Assembly: GCA_003971905.1 (NCBI GenBank)
Contig: RSEE01000020.1
Span: forward strand, 124,001-188,000
Direction: 5' to 3'
Source of the DNA: Moniliella sp. 'wahieum'
Taxonomy: Eukaryota; Basidiomycota; Moniliellomycetes; Moniliellales; Moniliellaceae
Length of the DNA: 64,000 bases
Shown: positions 22,499 to 33,830 of the stretch, piece by piece
Position numbering within the stretch: position 1 is the first letter of the stretch
Layout of the letters: each line of letters begins with the position of its first letter
Notes under the pieces: model-generated
Database searches by the model: none
The model's input: only the letters and a program-made list of their open reading frames with translations
Told to the model about the DNA's origin: nothing
Program-made: the position numbers and the translations under genes

Positions 22499-23724
22499 CT
22501 ACGCCGTCCAGACAAACAGCGCGATGCGTCCCACGAGCCCGACAGCGCGTGTCCGTCCCGCTGACAGCCAGGCTGGATACCCTGCTCTGGTGGCCCACCA
22601 GGGTCGCGGTTCGTTCAGCCGCAATGGTCCCACAACAGGATCTCGGGCCCATCGTAGCCCACGGCCAACAGCCGTCCGGAGCGAGCAAAGCTAGGTCGTC
22701 ACGGGCTGCGTCAGCATCGAGTTGCTGTACGCTGCCAGGCCGGTCGGCGCGCAGGTCAAACAACTTGCACGTCGCGTCTTCCGAGCCGGTGGCCAACGCA
22801 TTCCCGTCGGGAAACATGCTGATCGCATTGATGTCCGAGTCGTGGGCATGGAAGCTCTGGACGGACCCTTGGTGGGCACACGCATGTCCCATACCTTGGC
22901 ACCCCGTCGCACGCACCCGATACAAATAAGCTGGATGCACCGGACTCAGGTCCAAGGCCATCACCTCGGCCGAGTGCTCAAAGTACTCGGCTTTAGTTTG
23001 GCCGGTGGCCAGGTCCCACAGCCGGCAGCTGTGGTCGCCGGACGACGTTACCATCTCTGCCTCGGAAAGAAAGCGGCAGTGGGAGACAAATGCATCGTGG
23101 CCCACCAGCTGTTGCACGGGTTGCGACGCGTACGCCATGGTCATCGCGATCTCTTCGGGCGTGGCGTGCGCATCCATGGCAGGCAAGCGGAACAGATGAC
23201 ACGCATTCTCCAACCCGCACGTGGCCACCATCTGACCCGAGGGCGCGTAGGCACAGTCCATCACCCACTTGAACGGGAGCGGCAAGGCATGACCTTGTTG
23301 TTGGTGTAGGCGTCCCAAATGATCATCTTGCCATCTTGGCTCACCGATACGAGATGGCGCGAATCGGAGGCCCAGTTGACAGCATAAATCTTGGACAAGT
23401 GGCCATTCAGTGTTCGACGCACGCGCAGCTGCGGCCTCGCGCCAAGGGCGGCACTCCCTCCACCCCCACGCTCGCAACGTGGTATCGCCAAGGCTTCCTT
23501 TTGGGCGGCCACCCGCGCCTTGAGCCCTTCGGCTGCGCTGCGGGCGGAAAGAATGCGCTGACGGAGCGCCTCGGCCTGTTGCTGCTGCAGTGGACCGAGG
23601 GAAGCAGGGGCAATCTGCGACACACTTCCGGCGCTTCGACCTTGGGGCGCCGCCACGTGGGCCGAGTGGGGAGAAGAGGAGTGAGGGGTTGGCAGGCTGA
23701 CGGAGGGGTGTCATGGGTAGCCAT
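22499..23724 (-). CDS. GPB1: Heterotrimeric G-protein beta subunit, WD40 propeller
   Basis: G-beta subunit that pairs with G-gamma and signals in pheromone or nutrient sensing. ATG at 23722-23724 ([16 protein letters not shown]) starts a short Ser/Pro-rich extension. An N-terminal helix follows ([20 protein letters not shown]), then seven WD repeats: [156 protein letters not shown] and [14 protein letters not shown]. It ends SWDASLFVWTA with TAG at 22499-22501, a typical G-beta C-terminus. Frame breaks lie near 23290, 22905, 22735, 22640 and 22545, each repaired by one base. Length (about 408 codons) exceeds the usual 350 because of the N-terminal extension. Confidence 0.88.
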
Positions 23725-24658
23725 CTTGCAGATCTCTAGATGGATGCCCAGTGGTGGTCGTGGCCAATGTTCCGGTACGTGGGAATGGCGAGTGGATATA
23801 TCATACAGGGTAGAACGAACGACGCGCATCTACCACGATCTGCCAGCCCATGTTGTGGTGCAGTATGGAAACGAGGCACTGGCCCCGTCCCACCGTCCTC
23901 CCCCACGAAAGGACACAAACGGCCAGGGTCTTGGTGCCCAGCCCGCGCCGCACGGGGGGAGCCAGTGGAGCATTGCCCGTCAGCCATTGCTCAGCTTTCG
24001 CGTCAGATCTGAGTCATTGTCACCGGTAGTCACGTGGCTGGGTTAGGAGCGATGCATGATGAGTACTGAGTACTGAGTTCTTGCCTGCGTCCAAGCTTGA
24101 CTGGCATCAAACTCAGCTGGGCGACCAAAGCCATAACAACTCGCAGTGCCTGTTATGTGCCCGCGCCTTTTTGCCGCTGGCCGAGGTGTTTCTATTGTTG
24201 GTGAGGTACAAAGAGAACTGTGCTCGGGAAGTATGCAGTGCCACGATCCTATCCCCAAGGGGATCCTGTTCTTGCCCTGGTCGGTCCCTATGCAGAACCG
24301 AACCAAGTCGGTGCGGGGTGTGTACGTGAATTTGCACAGTGGCGTCGCCCGCTCAGAGGCGGGAACCCAGTCTAGTAGTAGAGAGTGAGGAGTACGGAGA
24401 TGATTGAAGGCGTCGCCAACTGCGACCAAGAAGGGGGTAGGATGTTACGCCATGGATCCCCTCGGTCGGGTACTCGAGCGGATTCACGGGCGGTGGGGGG
24501 CATGCCGCAGGCTGGCAAGACTCATGCCGATAGTTTTGATAGCACCAAGGGTGCAAAGGCAGAAGGGTAAAGGCATGCTCTGATGCGAACGCCACGCGGA
24601 GGAGGCGGGCACGCCAAAGCCGAGCTGTGCTAGTCTAGTGTAGGGTGTCATGGCCCCA
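23725..24658. other. Intergenic region
   Basis: No gene recognised. A GTAC lattice run lies at 24051-24077. The remaining sequence has only short, unsupported ORFs. Confidence 0.5.
24051..24077. repeat. TGCA to GTAC lattice run
   Basis: GATGCATGA is followed by TGA, GTAC, TGA, GTAC, TGA: a switch from a TGCA to a GTAC core within 27 nt. Confidence 0.8.
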
Positions 24659-24944
24659 TTACGCCGCCGGACTTGGCTTGGCCGGAGTTGACTCGACCGG
24701 CGGCCAGCCCAGTTTCCTGCCGATGAACTCGCGCCAGAATTTCGGAGGGTCATTGGCGTCAAAGGCGGCTTGGCGAGCAGCCTCGTTGATTTCTTCGTTG
24801 CGAGCCGCGTCGTCGGCGGTGATGCCGCGGCGGGCTGCTCCTTCTCCAACGTGTCCTGGTACGCCAAGACGGGGGGATGGCGATGAAGGAGGAGAAAAGG
24901 GTGAAGCCGAGAACGACGGAGATGGGCGTGGTCCAGCGGGCCAT
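24659..24944 (-). CDS. Small single-span membrane protein, about 95 residues
   Basis: ATG at 24942-24944 gives an N-terminal membrane segment (MARWTTPISVVLGFTLFSSF). One frame change near 24870 leads into a hydrophilic helix (GITADDAARNEEINEAARQA, AFDANDPPKFWREFIGRKLG) and a Pro-rich end (ESTPAKPSPAA), with the stop at 24659. Size and topology (short N-terminal anchor, helical soluble part) recall small mitochondrial inner-membrane or assembly factors, but I do not recognise the family. Confidence 0.5.
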
Positions 24945-25699
24945 CGTGCTGGACGGGACAAGGCGCGGGTGTGGCAGACGGCTGGCAAGACTGTGCAGTT
25001 CCTGCTGTTGCCGCTCCCCTTCCGCCTAGCCCTGGCCAGAAGGCAGAACAGAACACCGGGCGCGGGCGGAGCGGAACGGTGCTGCAGCGGAATGCATTCT
25101 CCGTTGCACCGGCTGTCGTTCGAGCCAGGTGTCGATCCAGGGCTGGCGGGTGAGTTAATGGTGATGCAGCTGTGGCAAACGGCGGGTGGTGTGACAGTGA
25201 CACGTCAGTGCCAGTGACATGTGACATTGGGCGTGGGATACCTGACCGTCACGCGTCGGACGAGGAGCGCACTGCCAGCGTCGGCCAGCACGTCCCCACT
25301 GGGCAACGGGGGTGCTGTGGGGTGCTGCGTGGTGCTGAGGGCGTGGAAGGCGCGCCTGCTGCAAGGGACACGCCTGGCCGCTGCATGTGTGCTGGCCTCC
25401 CCGTCACCGGCCTGCACACTGCGCCTGTGCCCGCCGGGCGCGTCGTGGCTTTCGACGGCATTCCTCAGGCGAGCGCAGGACCGGTGAGCGTCACCCGGGC
25501 GCACCAGCCTGACCCAATTGTGCCTGCAGCGAGAGCGCCAGAGCGGTGCATGGCAGCTTCCAGCGGGGGGCAAGCCAGCGCACCGCAGCCCACGCAGCGC
25601 GCCCGACGGCGTTGGCGGCCAGCGACATCTTGGCTTTATTAAAACGCGCTCCTCCCCGCCCGCGCCTTCTGGCCCGCTCCCACCACCATCCCCCACGCC
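24945..25699. other. Divergent intergenic region
   Basis: No gene; long ORFs here reflect GC content. CATG-type palindromes lie at 25192-25226 (TGA, CAG, TGA, CACG, TCA, then TGA, CATG, TGA). An A/T-rich box (TTTATTAAAA) at 25635-25644 and a C-rich leader precede the epimerase ATG. Confidence 0.5.
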
Positions 25700-26695
25700 A
25701 TGACTGTTATTGTTTGCGGAGGCGCCGGCTACATTGGCTCCCACGCCGTCGACCAGCTCATCTCGGCTGGCTACGACGTGGCCGTGGTCGACAACCTCGT
25801 CACTGGCCATCGCGCCGCGGTGCACCCCAAGGCCCGCTTTTACGAGGGCGACCTGCGCGACCGCGCGTTTTTGGACAAGGTGTTTGCCCAGGAGAAGGAC
25901 ACGCAGGGCGTGATGCACTTTGCTGCGTTTAGCGTGGTCCCTCAGAGCATGAAGGACCCTCTTCTCTACTTTAACAACAACACTGCGGCATGGTGACGCT
26001 GCTGGAGGCCATGAACGCGGCCAATGTCAAGTTCATTGTCTTTAGCTCCACCGCCGCCACCTACGGCGAGCCGAAGAGCATCCCCATCCTTGAAACCGAC
26101 CCTCAGATCCCTACCAACCCCTACGGCGAGTCGAAGCTGCAAATGGAAAAGACGATGCGGTGGTGCGACGAGGCATACGGAACCAAGTTTGTGTCGTTGC
26201 GCTACTTTAATGTGGCGGGTGCCAAGAAGATGGATCGATTGGCGAGGACCACAACCCAGAGACGCACTTGATTCCCATTGTGCTCCAAGTCGCTTCGGCG
26301 AGCGGGAGCGGATGCAGGTGTTTGGCGACGACTACCCTACCCGCGATGGCACCAACATTCGTGATTACATCCACGTTGTCGACCTTGTTGATGCTCACAT
26401 TCTTGCCCTCCAGTACCTCATCAAGGGGGGCCAGTCGGAGGCGTTCAACTTGGGCTCGGCCACTGGGTTCTCCAACTACGAAATGTTGGCTGCTGCGGGA
26501 GGTCACTGGCCACCCATCCCCGCCACTGTCGGTCCCCGCCGGCCAGGCGACCCGTCGACGTTGATTGCTTCGTCGGACAAGGCTAAGAAGATTCTGGGAT
26601 GGAAGCCCAAGTACGATGATGTCAAGGCCATCATCAAGACGGCCTGGACCTGGGAACAGACCCATCCCAAAGGCTACGATGACAAGAAGAACTGA
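25700..26695 (+). CDS. galE: UDP-glucose 4-epimerase, stand-alone bacterial-type
   Basis: NAD-dependent short-chain dehydrogenase interconverting UDP-glucose and UDP-galactose (Leloir pathway). ATG at 25700 gives [20 protein letters not shown] with the GxxGxxG NAD motif. Further landmarks are [30 protein letters not shown] (catalytic Ser/Thr), NPYGESK (YxxxK), [29 protein letters not shown] and [20 protein letters not shown]. About 332 residues with no C-terminal mutarotase domain, unlike yeast Gal10. The wording looks closer to short GalE of lactic-acid-type Firmicutes than to fungal Gal10 as I remember them, so transfer is possible. Frame breaks at about 25986 (NNNTA then [10 protein letters not shown] run), 26228 (VAGAK then [14 protein letters not shown]), 26290 and 26495 are each repaired by about one base. 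Stop TGA at 26693-26695. Confidence 0.9.
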
Positions 26696-26991
26696 ACCCC
26701 CGGCCTCGCTGGGCCTTATATCTAGGACCCCCCAAAATGGCCGGCGTTGGAAGTCTTCTTTTACCTTTTCTACTATTTGAATTCATGTGCGAAAGCGTTT
26801 CGATCCGATTGCTCTTATGTCGAAGTGAACGATAATGGACATTCGTGCCACTCCCCTACTAATCGTCGAAGTGGTGAATGTAGAAACTCGGAAGAGAACG
26901 AGTGAGATCAATTGCCGAGCGACTGCGTCCTGGTGCATTTCTAGCGGCTTGTCTCTTGAAGCATTCGCGAGTTGGTTGAACGCTGTCAATC

Positions 26992-27016
26992 TGTCACATG
27001 GCATGTCACATGTCAA
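26992..27016. repeat. CATG-type lattice, TCA orientation
   Basis: TGTCACATGGCATGTCACATGTCA pattern: TCA, CATG (followed by an extra G and C), CATG, TCA, CATG, TCA. Confidence 0.75.
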
Positions 27017-27258
27017 CAGGCATCCTGCCCCTGGCCACTGCCCGTTTTTACAGCAACCATACGGTGGTGTCTGATGGTGGCTTGGGTTCAGTGGCATCCA
27101 GCACAACTCAATGATCTCGTTGCCATCGTAAAAGGAAACCGTTTTCCTCGTTACTTCTGTCCCCCCCTACCTTTTCCTCCCACAACAGGCACAGGTAATG
27201 CGTAATGTGCGATGAATGGATTTGGAGTAAGGTTTTGGCCATTGTCAATTGGATGCTG

Positions 27259-27277
27259 TGAGGCCTGAGGCCTGAGG
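27259..27277. repeat. TGA/GGCC lattice
   Basis: TGA, GGCC, TGA, GGCC, TGA, GG. The same array recurs at 55706-55722 and at the end of 60043-60156. Confidence 0.8.
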
Positions 27278-27454
27278 TAGCCCACATCAAAAAAGCTTGT
27301 CGTAGTTGTAAGAATAGGAAGACCACATATCATACTAGTACTTAGGGGTAGCCATCCGAGTCAAACGTATAGACTCGCACGGAGCTGGGAGACGCTCGAT
27401 ATACGCAGCAGTCAGGAATCCTGAATCCGATGGGTGAAGACGTGGACAAGGAAG

Positions 27455-28633
27455 TTACGCCTTGTAGAAGCTCTCACTAACGTGGGGAATTAGTATCTGT
27501 TCACCAAAAAAGCAAGGGAGGGATGGGGGAACGGCACGTACAGTTCTTCCACGTCCTCCTTGGATCCGAGGAAAATACCGGTGCGGGAGTGAATGCCATC
27601 TGGCTGGATGTCCAGTACCCTCATTGTACCCGTCGTGGCCTTGCCACCCGCCTGAAACCAACCAAGTCAGTGACAATCCCCATGATGCAAAAAAACAAAA
27701 ACAAAGACACAGAGCGCAGAGGGGCACGACGTACCTGCTCGACCAAAAGCGACATGGGGAAGGCTTCATAGAGAATCCGCAGCTTGCCCGTCTTGCTCTT
27801 GCTATCGGCGGGGTATCCGAAAATGCCGCCATAGAGCAAGGTACGGTGCACGTCGGCAACCATGGAGCCAATGTAGCGTGCCGAGTAAGGCTTGCGGCCA
27901 TCCTTGGGGTACTTGACGTGCTCCAGGTACTTGAGCGTGGGCTGGTCATAGTAGGCAGAGTTTCCCTCGTTGATAGAGTAAATCTTGCCCCGCGAAGGGA
28001 TTTGAATGTTGGGGTGGGTGAGGATGAACTCGCCCAAGGCATTGTCCAACGTGAATCCATTGACACCCTTGCCTGTTGTCAGCACCAAATTGGCCGAGGA
28101 GCCGTACATGCAGTAGCCTGCAGCGACCATCTCGTTGCCGGGCGCAGGACATCGGAGAGGGAGCCCTCGCTGTTGGGCTTGACCGCATAGATGCCAAAGA
28201 TGGTGCCAATGTTGACACCAGCGTCAATGTTGGAACTGCCGTCAAGGGGGTCGAACACGACACAGTACCGCCCCACCGTGGCCTTGGGTGAGTCTTTGAC
28301 AAAGATGGCCTGCTCCAGCTCTTCCGACACGAGCACCGCAGTCTTGCCACTGGCACGGAGTGCGTTGATCATAATCTCGTTGCTGAGCACGTCCAATTTC
28401 TTCTGGTCCTCCCCCTGCACATTCTCAGCGCCGGCAAGACCAACCAGGTTGATCAAGCTGGCCTTGCGCACATTGGACTCGATAAACTTGCACGTGGTTT
28501 GGAGCGCGGTGAGGAGGATGGTCAGATCGCCCGATACATCCTCGTTGGTCATCCGCGCCTCAATTTCCGACTGGAGCACCCAGCGTGTGAGGGTGATGAG
28601 GTCGGTCTCGGGGGGGAAGTAGTCGGCGGTCAT
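27455..28633 (-). CDS. FBP1: Fructose-1,6-bisphosphatase
   Basis: Gluconeogenic phosphatase converting fructose-1,6-bisphosphate to fructose-6-phosphate. ATG at 28631-28633. Hallmarks are [16 protein letters not shown], the metal-site motif [58 protein letters not shown] and [20 protein letters not shown]. Two introns: 27652-27734 (83 nt, GTACGT donor, TTTCAG acceptor) and 27477-27541 (65 nt, GTACGT donor, TACTAAT branch, GTTAG acceptor). Splicing gives [14 protein letters not shown] with TAA at 27455-27457, a convincing family C-terminus. One frame break near 28138 (DVLRP then GNEMV; one C missing from a C run). It faces the epimerase gene; both are sugar-metabolic, but I see no further evidence of a cluster. 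Confidence 0.92.
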
Positions 28634-30537
28634 GACAGGCAGGCAGAAGAAGGCAAGCAGAGGGGGAAGAGGGGAGGATGGGGAGAGAGGAAGAAGGGGA
28701 AAGACGGACCAAGCGACCCGGAAGCGTCGGCTCTTTTAAAGCACCGCCGCTGCCCACCTGCCACCATACCGGCAACTCAAGCCATTCACGCCCAGGCCAC
28801 CGCGGGAGTGTGTCGCCACCAGCCGCCTTGTTTGTGGCCCGCTCAGCGCTCAACGCGGCTTGCAGCTTGAAGCATGACTCGCTGGCCGCAGAAGCGGGGA
28901 AACGCGGGGTGTGGGGAAGGCACAGCGCCAGTATCAGCCTCTCGGCTCCATGCGGTCCGATCGGGGGGGGACAGTGGCGCCGGGCGGGCACCCGAGGTGC
29001 TTGCGGCAGTGGTGAGGAGCGCTGAGCCGACGCGGTGCCCGAGCGGGGGTCACACTGGCCCCCTGCCTGCGGCCCTGGCGACGCAGGGTGCTGTCCAAGG
29101 CGCGGCGCGTGCATGCGGAGCTGGATCCTGGGGAGCAGCCGGGGGGCAGCACTGGGGCAGCCCGAAGGGACGCCCCCCCTGCAGCTGGCAGGCCCCCAGC
29201 CTCCCCTGCATGGCCTGCGTGGCCACGGCATGGCCACTGCCTGGCCACTGCATACCCCGGCACCAGGCGCGTGCCTGGTGCATCCGGGACGCTCCGGGCG
29301 CCGCACCCGCGTACCGCCCTCCCGCCCTCCCGCCCCATCGCACTGGCCGTGCACATCCAATGTCCACGCTCCAAGCTTCAAGCTAGCTTCAAGCACCCGC
29401 CGCCCGCCACCCGCCGCCCGCCACCCGCCGCCCGCCACCCGCCGCCCGAGACACATACCGCCGCAGGAAGCACAGCGCGGCATGCTGCGGAACCTGCTTG
29501 ATTCATGATTAATCATCAAAATCATCCGCCAGCATCTCCTGCCCTGGGCAATGTGCTTTTGGCGCCGCACCCAGACCTCCAGCTGCTGAGCCTCTGCAGC
29601 TTACATGGCACATATCCGGATGGGCAAACATCGACAAGGATCTGTTCGGCAGCAGGCCGATGCGCAAGCCACTCTTGACCCTGCCTCGTCGCGCACCTGC
29701 GTCCATATCGCGAAAGCGGGAAAGCTTATTCGAGCGAGACGAAGAGCCAAAGTTAGTTGTCAGGACGACTGCAATCCACAACGGGTTTTGTTTGGGAGGC
29801 AAAAAATAATAGGGGAAGAAAAGGTGTGCTCGCGTACTTAGGGATAGAGACAGCCATTGGTTCCGAGGATATTGTGTTGCATCCACGTTTCCCTCGTTCT
29901 TGTCCATGAATCAGTTGCCGAGATGAGGTTTGCCGTGTGCGAGATGGGGAAGGTGGGGAGAGACGGATGGGCCATCAGAAGCAATCGCGTTCGCTTGAGT
30001 GCGGGTACACCAACCTATCATTAGTCGGCAAAAGGGGCCCGCTTCACTTTTTTGAGTGCAAGGGACTCAAGTCGTGGCATAGTCTAGTGATGCTACTAAC
30101 TCGAGGAATTCGAGCAAATACCGATACATAATGTCCACCACATGGACTATACCTCTCGGTTCCGATGCAAACTATCATTAATTAAGGAATGACTCATTTG
30201 GATGTTCCAGAACAAGGCAAAACGCCCCCCCACCCCGCCTCTTACCGACAGGCCTTGTATTGCCACTGCCTCATCCCGGGGTATCGAGCATGGCATATGG
30301 CATCGAAGGGTGGGATGCAATGGCAGTTGAGTTTGCGTGATGCGTAGATGATTGGATAACAGGGAGGGACAAGCACAGGGAAGAATGCGGGGGGAGAGGG
30401 GTGGGGGGTGAAGGTTGAACTGTGGGCACTGTTTAAAGCAAGAAGTGCAATGGGCAATGCAGTGTGGGACAGCCACCCGCGAGCTGCGGTCCAACATCGT
30501 GAACGATAAGAAGGAGAGGGACAAACGAGGGAACACA
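28634..30537. other. GC-rich intergenic region
   Basis: No gene is supported; the long overlapping ORFs at 28900-29500 on both strands are GC artefacts of low-complexity sequence. A TTTTAAAG box near 28733 could serve FBP1. The region holds an AGCT palindrome (29373-29394) and a GC tandem repeat (29399-29450). 29500-30537 shows nothing I can interpret. Confidence 0.5.
29373..29450. repeat. AGCT palindrome followed by a 14-bp GC tandem repeat
   Basis: AGCT, TCA, AGCTAGCT, TCA, AGC (29373-29394) is followed closely by about three and a half copies of a 14-mer CCCGCCACCCGCCG (from 29399). Confidence 0.75.
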
Positions 30538-31166
30538 TTATAGTTGCAGCAGCGGCATGTCCCCACGTGCTGCACCACATCCTTCCACATTTTCCATTTT
30601 GCCTGTTCTTCCGAAGAGAATTGCTGCCACTTGGCGAGCCAGCTGGTGATGCGGGTTCGGTATTGCTCGACATCCTGCGCACGTACCTGTCGTACCGCCA
30701 CCTTGGCTTCCGCCGGATGAGGCGAACGGTCGAGTAACAACAGTCCCGCCAACGCCAGCACATACAACCCGCAATCCGATTCGTTTTCCTGCGGCTCCAA
30801 CTCGTCCGCCTCTTCCAACGGAGACAGCCCGTGCTTCGCAGTGGGGCAAAAGCACGTGCACCACCGCTCCCACACGCGCCAGGCACTCTCCCGGTTGGTG
30901 GGAACCATGGAATCGTAGTGCCGTGCCTTAGCCTTCTTGCCCTTATCCGCGCCCGTGATGACAATCAGCGACCAGTGCGAGCCGCCCTCGGCCTCGGGTG
31001 CCGGCAGGGACTCTGACGAGTAGCCATCGTTGACAGGAAGCATGACAATTGGCTTGGTGGGGTGGGAAGAGGGCGCGCGCTTGGTCCGGTGGCGTGCCTG
31101 CAAATCCCAGCAATGGAGAGAGCCACAGAATAAAGAAGGAAGAAGAAGAGAAGAAGAAGAGAAGAA

Positions 31167-31198
<32 letters not shown>

Positions 31199-31964
31199 AG
31201 AATATGTCAGAACGTCAATCTTGTTAGCCAAGTCAAGATCACATACCTCCGGCAACGCCGACATGAGCTCACCACACTGGGAGGCCAGAGAGATGCCGAG
31301 CAGGTACCTGGTCTAGAATTGGGCCTCGACAGCTCAAACCAAAAGGACAGCACATTGTCCGAGAGCCACTCATTGGGACCGAGCGTAAAAAGTCATACTC
31401 TTTCAGACTACCCGAGCGGAAGGTACCACGGCATATTGCCAATGGCTGGCTGGATCAGGCGGCTGCACCGGGGGCTGGTTCCTGGGGTGGGGCGCCAGAT
31501 GGGAGCGTGCGGCATCTTGCTCTTCGGGAAGAGGTGGTTGCTTCAGCTTCCATTTCCGCCGAGGAGGACAGCGGATGGTTCTGGGGATTACTGTTCGCCG
31601 TCTGGACAACCATCTGCCCTGAAGCAGAAGCAGAACGGGTGGCGGTATCATCACTACCAACGGGATTAGCGTGGGTGAGAGAGATGGGGGCAGGACCAGG
31701 AGTCGCGGGCGTAGCTGCTGGTGCTGATTCCGTACGCGACGGTTCCTCTTCCTCGGGCCAAGCGCGAAGGGTAGACTGCCCCCCGTGAGCCGAAGAGGGC
31801 GGAGGCAGCGCATGAGACGTATCGGTACTACCGCTGGTACCATCGGGCATGGCAGATGCGGCGGACTCGGGGCTGTCCCTTGAGCCGGCATGGGCGTCTT
31901 CGAGCTCCATGCGTCCCGGAGGACGAAGGGCGGGCGGCAGAGGAGGTGGGTAGAGCCTTAGCAT
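30538..31964 (-). CDS. NEDD8-specific cysteine protease, C48 family (SENP8/Nedp1-like)
   Basis: Predicted deneddylase of the Ulp1 (C48) family. The catalytic part reads LGPNEWLSDNVLSFWFEL (about 31375-31322), YLLGISLASQCGELMSALPE and, after an intron, GGSHWSLIVI (His), KARHYDSM (Asp), PQENESDCGLYVLALAG (Gln and Cys) and SEEQAKWKMWKDVVQHV near the end. The WLSDN, HYDSM and C-terminal WKD layout fits SENP8/Nedp1 better than SUMO proteases. The intron is about 31101-31246 (GTATGT donor, TTTGCAG acceptor) and carries a long TTTC microsatellite. The N-terminal part (31403-31964) is Ser/Pro/Glu-rich and frame-broken; ATG at 31962-31964 is one candidate. The stop is uncertain (30538 in one frame, further down in another). 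Confidence 0.75.
31138..31200. repeat. GAAA/GAAGA microsatellite inside the protease intron
   Basis: Irregular GAAGA units, then about eight GAAA repeats (plus strand), i.e. a long CTTT polypyrimidine tract in the transcript's intron. Confidence 0.85.
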
Positions 31965-32779
31965 GAGACCGCGGGATGATACCGGCCCAGCTGGGGCGGT
32001 GTGGGTCGCAAACGTCCCAGCCGCTTGCGCCCTGCCTCCTTGGGACTGTCACTGCCACCACTGCCAAACGTCCGGGATAGATGGCCGCCCACATGACCAA
32101 CAAGCGCGGACAAAGACACGTCCCGCCGTGAATCGGGAGAAGGGGTGCGTCGGAGAGAGCCAAACGAACCACTGCGCCCGCCCGATTTTTTGGAGCCCAT
32201 GGCCTCGGACGGTGAAAGGCGGGACGCACTGGGGCTGGTACTTGCACGGGCGAGGGAGGGAGGGTGGGCGTGAGAGTTGGGTTTGGTGGAAGGCATGGGT
32301 GGGTGCATGGCCATTAATAGGAGTGACTGCATCGGTACCAGAACTGAGGCTTGCAGTGCCCACAGAAGCTGTGGTGGGGGCAGGCGGCGCTGAAGCAAGC
32401 GCAGGAGCCCGGGCTGAAACAGGGGCATGGGCAGAGGCCGTGTGAGGGGACGGAACAGAGGCAGGTTCCGGGGGGAGGTAGGCAAGGCGGATTTAGGAGC
32501 AGGAGATGGCGATGCGGATGGCGGCGCGGATGGCGGGCTAGAAGGCGATGGCGATGGCGACGGCGATGGCGTGTCCCGGTGTGGGTTGAGCCTGTCGGCC
32601 AGGCCACGAAGGAGGCCGCCATTTTGGTGGATGCGACGGCAGGGATTTGGCCTGAGGCGGCAACACCTGAGGTTGAAGGGGGAGGCGATGCGTTCCCTGG
32701 GTGAGTTGTGCGCGCTGCCAGCTGCTTGCGGCGGGCTTGGAGAGACGGTGGTAGACCAAAGGAGAAATTGGGCGCATGG
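31965..32779 (-). CDS. Ser/Pro/Ala-rich low-complexity coding region, possibly the N-terminus of the protease
   Basis: The minus strand shows protein-like low-complexity blocks in shifting frames: PPPEPASVPSPHTASAHAPV, TPINGHAPTHAFHQTQLS, SPSEAMGSKKSGGRSGSFGS, LRRTPSPDSRRDVSLSALVG, HVGGHLSRTFGSGGSDSPKE. The first ATG in a plausible frame is at 32777-32779. It runs without a gap into the deneddylase reading frame, so one long gene is possible. A separate small basic Ser-rich protein is the alternative. No domain is recognised. Confidence 0.35.
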
Positions 32780-33830
32780 TTTGGGTTTGTGCACGATGGC
32801 CCAATTATAGGTGTACCTGTTCGCGTTGCCGACGGAGTGATGGCATCGGTGACGGGGAGAAGTCACATGTCACCTTGTCACCCTGGTGGGACAATAGACT
32901 GCTATGGGCGCAGCGGCTGAGACTCGCATACCAGGGAATACGCTGGCCGCCACGGAGATCCAGAGAGCGGCGGAACGGCCCCGTCCCTGGTCAGCATGTC
33001 AGGTAACCTTGACTCAGGCCCTCAGGCTTCAGGAGCTTCAAGCTTCACGTTCAAGTCGCAAGTTCAGGGCCATGTCATGCGTACCGTGGCGTTTCATTCT
33101 TCGTGTCACCGGTCACCGGTGACCTCACCCCTGTGCTTCCGTTCTCCTGCACCTGCTTCCGCTCCTTCTCCCGCGCCGCCATCCCGTTATGCGCACCGGT
33201 GGCAGCGCCCGCCCAACATGTTGTTCACGCATTGTACCTTTGCGACCCAGACTGCAGCTCAGTACGGATTCCGGACGCTGAATCATTCAGCAACACGCAG
33301 TGTACACTGGCCCCACGTCACCAGTACTCAACTCGGTTCACTAGTTAACTCAGTGGCTCGCGCGCACTCCGCGCCTCAGTTACTCAGATTCCGCTTGGTA
33401 CTTGGCCAGCACACGGCGCTGCTGAGCCTGAGGGCTCGCTCAGCGAGCCACCCTTGGGCCTTCGGGCGATTTCTCCCCCCACTCGCGCAGTGCTGAGGCT
33501 GGCTTCCATTGCCAGAGCCCAGATGCCCCCCTGGCCCATCGGGAGGGGCAGTGCTAGCTCATATGACGTCATCGCACGTGAGTTCAACGTTCAAAATACG
33601 TCACGTGATCTATCGCTTGCCCTCGACCAAGCGGTCGACGACACTTGGCCTACCATCAAGTCCTCCATCCAACCTCTTTTGCCCGGCCGCATCCGCCTCG
33701 GCAGTCGCTGCCCTCTCCTCCACTCTGCCGCACCTTGCCCCGCGCGTATCTGCTTCCCACTCGGCACGCGCCGCCTCGCCGCGCCGGTCTGATTGCTTTG
33801 CCCCGCCGCTGCTTGACCGCGACCCCTGCC
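32780..33830. other. Divergent intergenic region with lattice runs
   Basis: No gene. CATG units lie at 32862-32873, AGCT/ACGT units at 33033-33055, the CCGG run at 33106-33122 and loose GTAC/CTAG/TTAA units at 33325-33350. The last 150 bp are C/T-rich leader sequence for the TatD gene. Confidence 0.5.
33106..33122. repeat. TCA/CCGG lattice
   Basis: TCA, CCGG, TCA, CCGG, TGA in perfect register. Confidence 0.85.

Larger units (their letters stand above)
26696..27454. other. Intergenic region between convergent metabolic genes
   Basis: No gene. Contains a CATG run (26992-27016) and a GGCC run (27259-27277). Confidence 0.55.

Noticed and set aside
25700-26695. Programmed ribosomal frameshifting as explanation of the broken genes
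   Set aside because: Breaks occur at many different homopolymers in unrelated genes, with no common slippery heptamer or downstream structure; sequencing deletion explains them more simply.
28560-29570. Long overlapping ORFs of up to 336 codons
   Set aside because: GC-rich low-complexity sequence open on both strands; no domain, biased Arg/Pro/Ala composition, and overlap with the start of FBP1.
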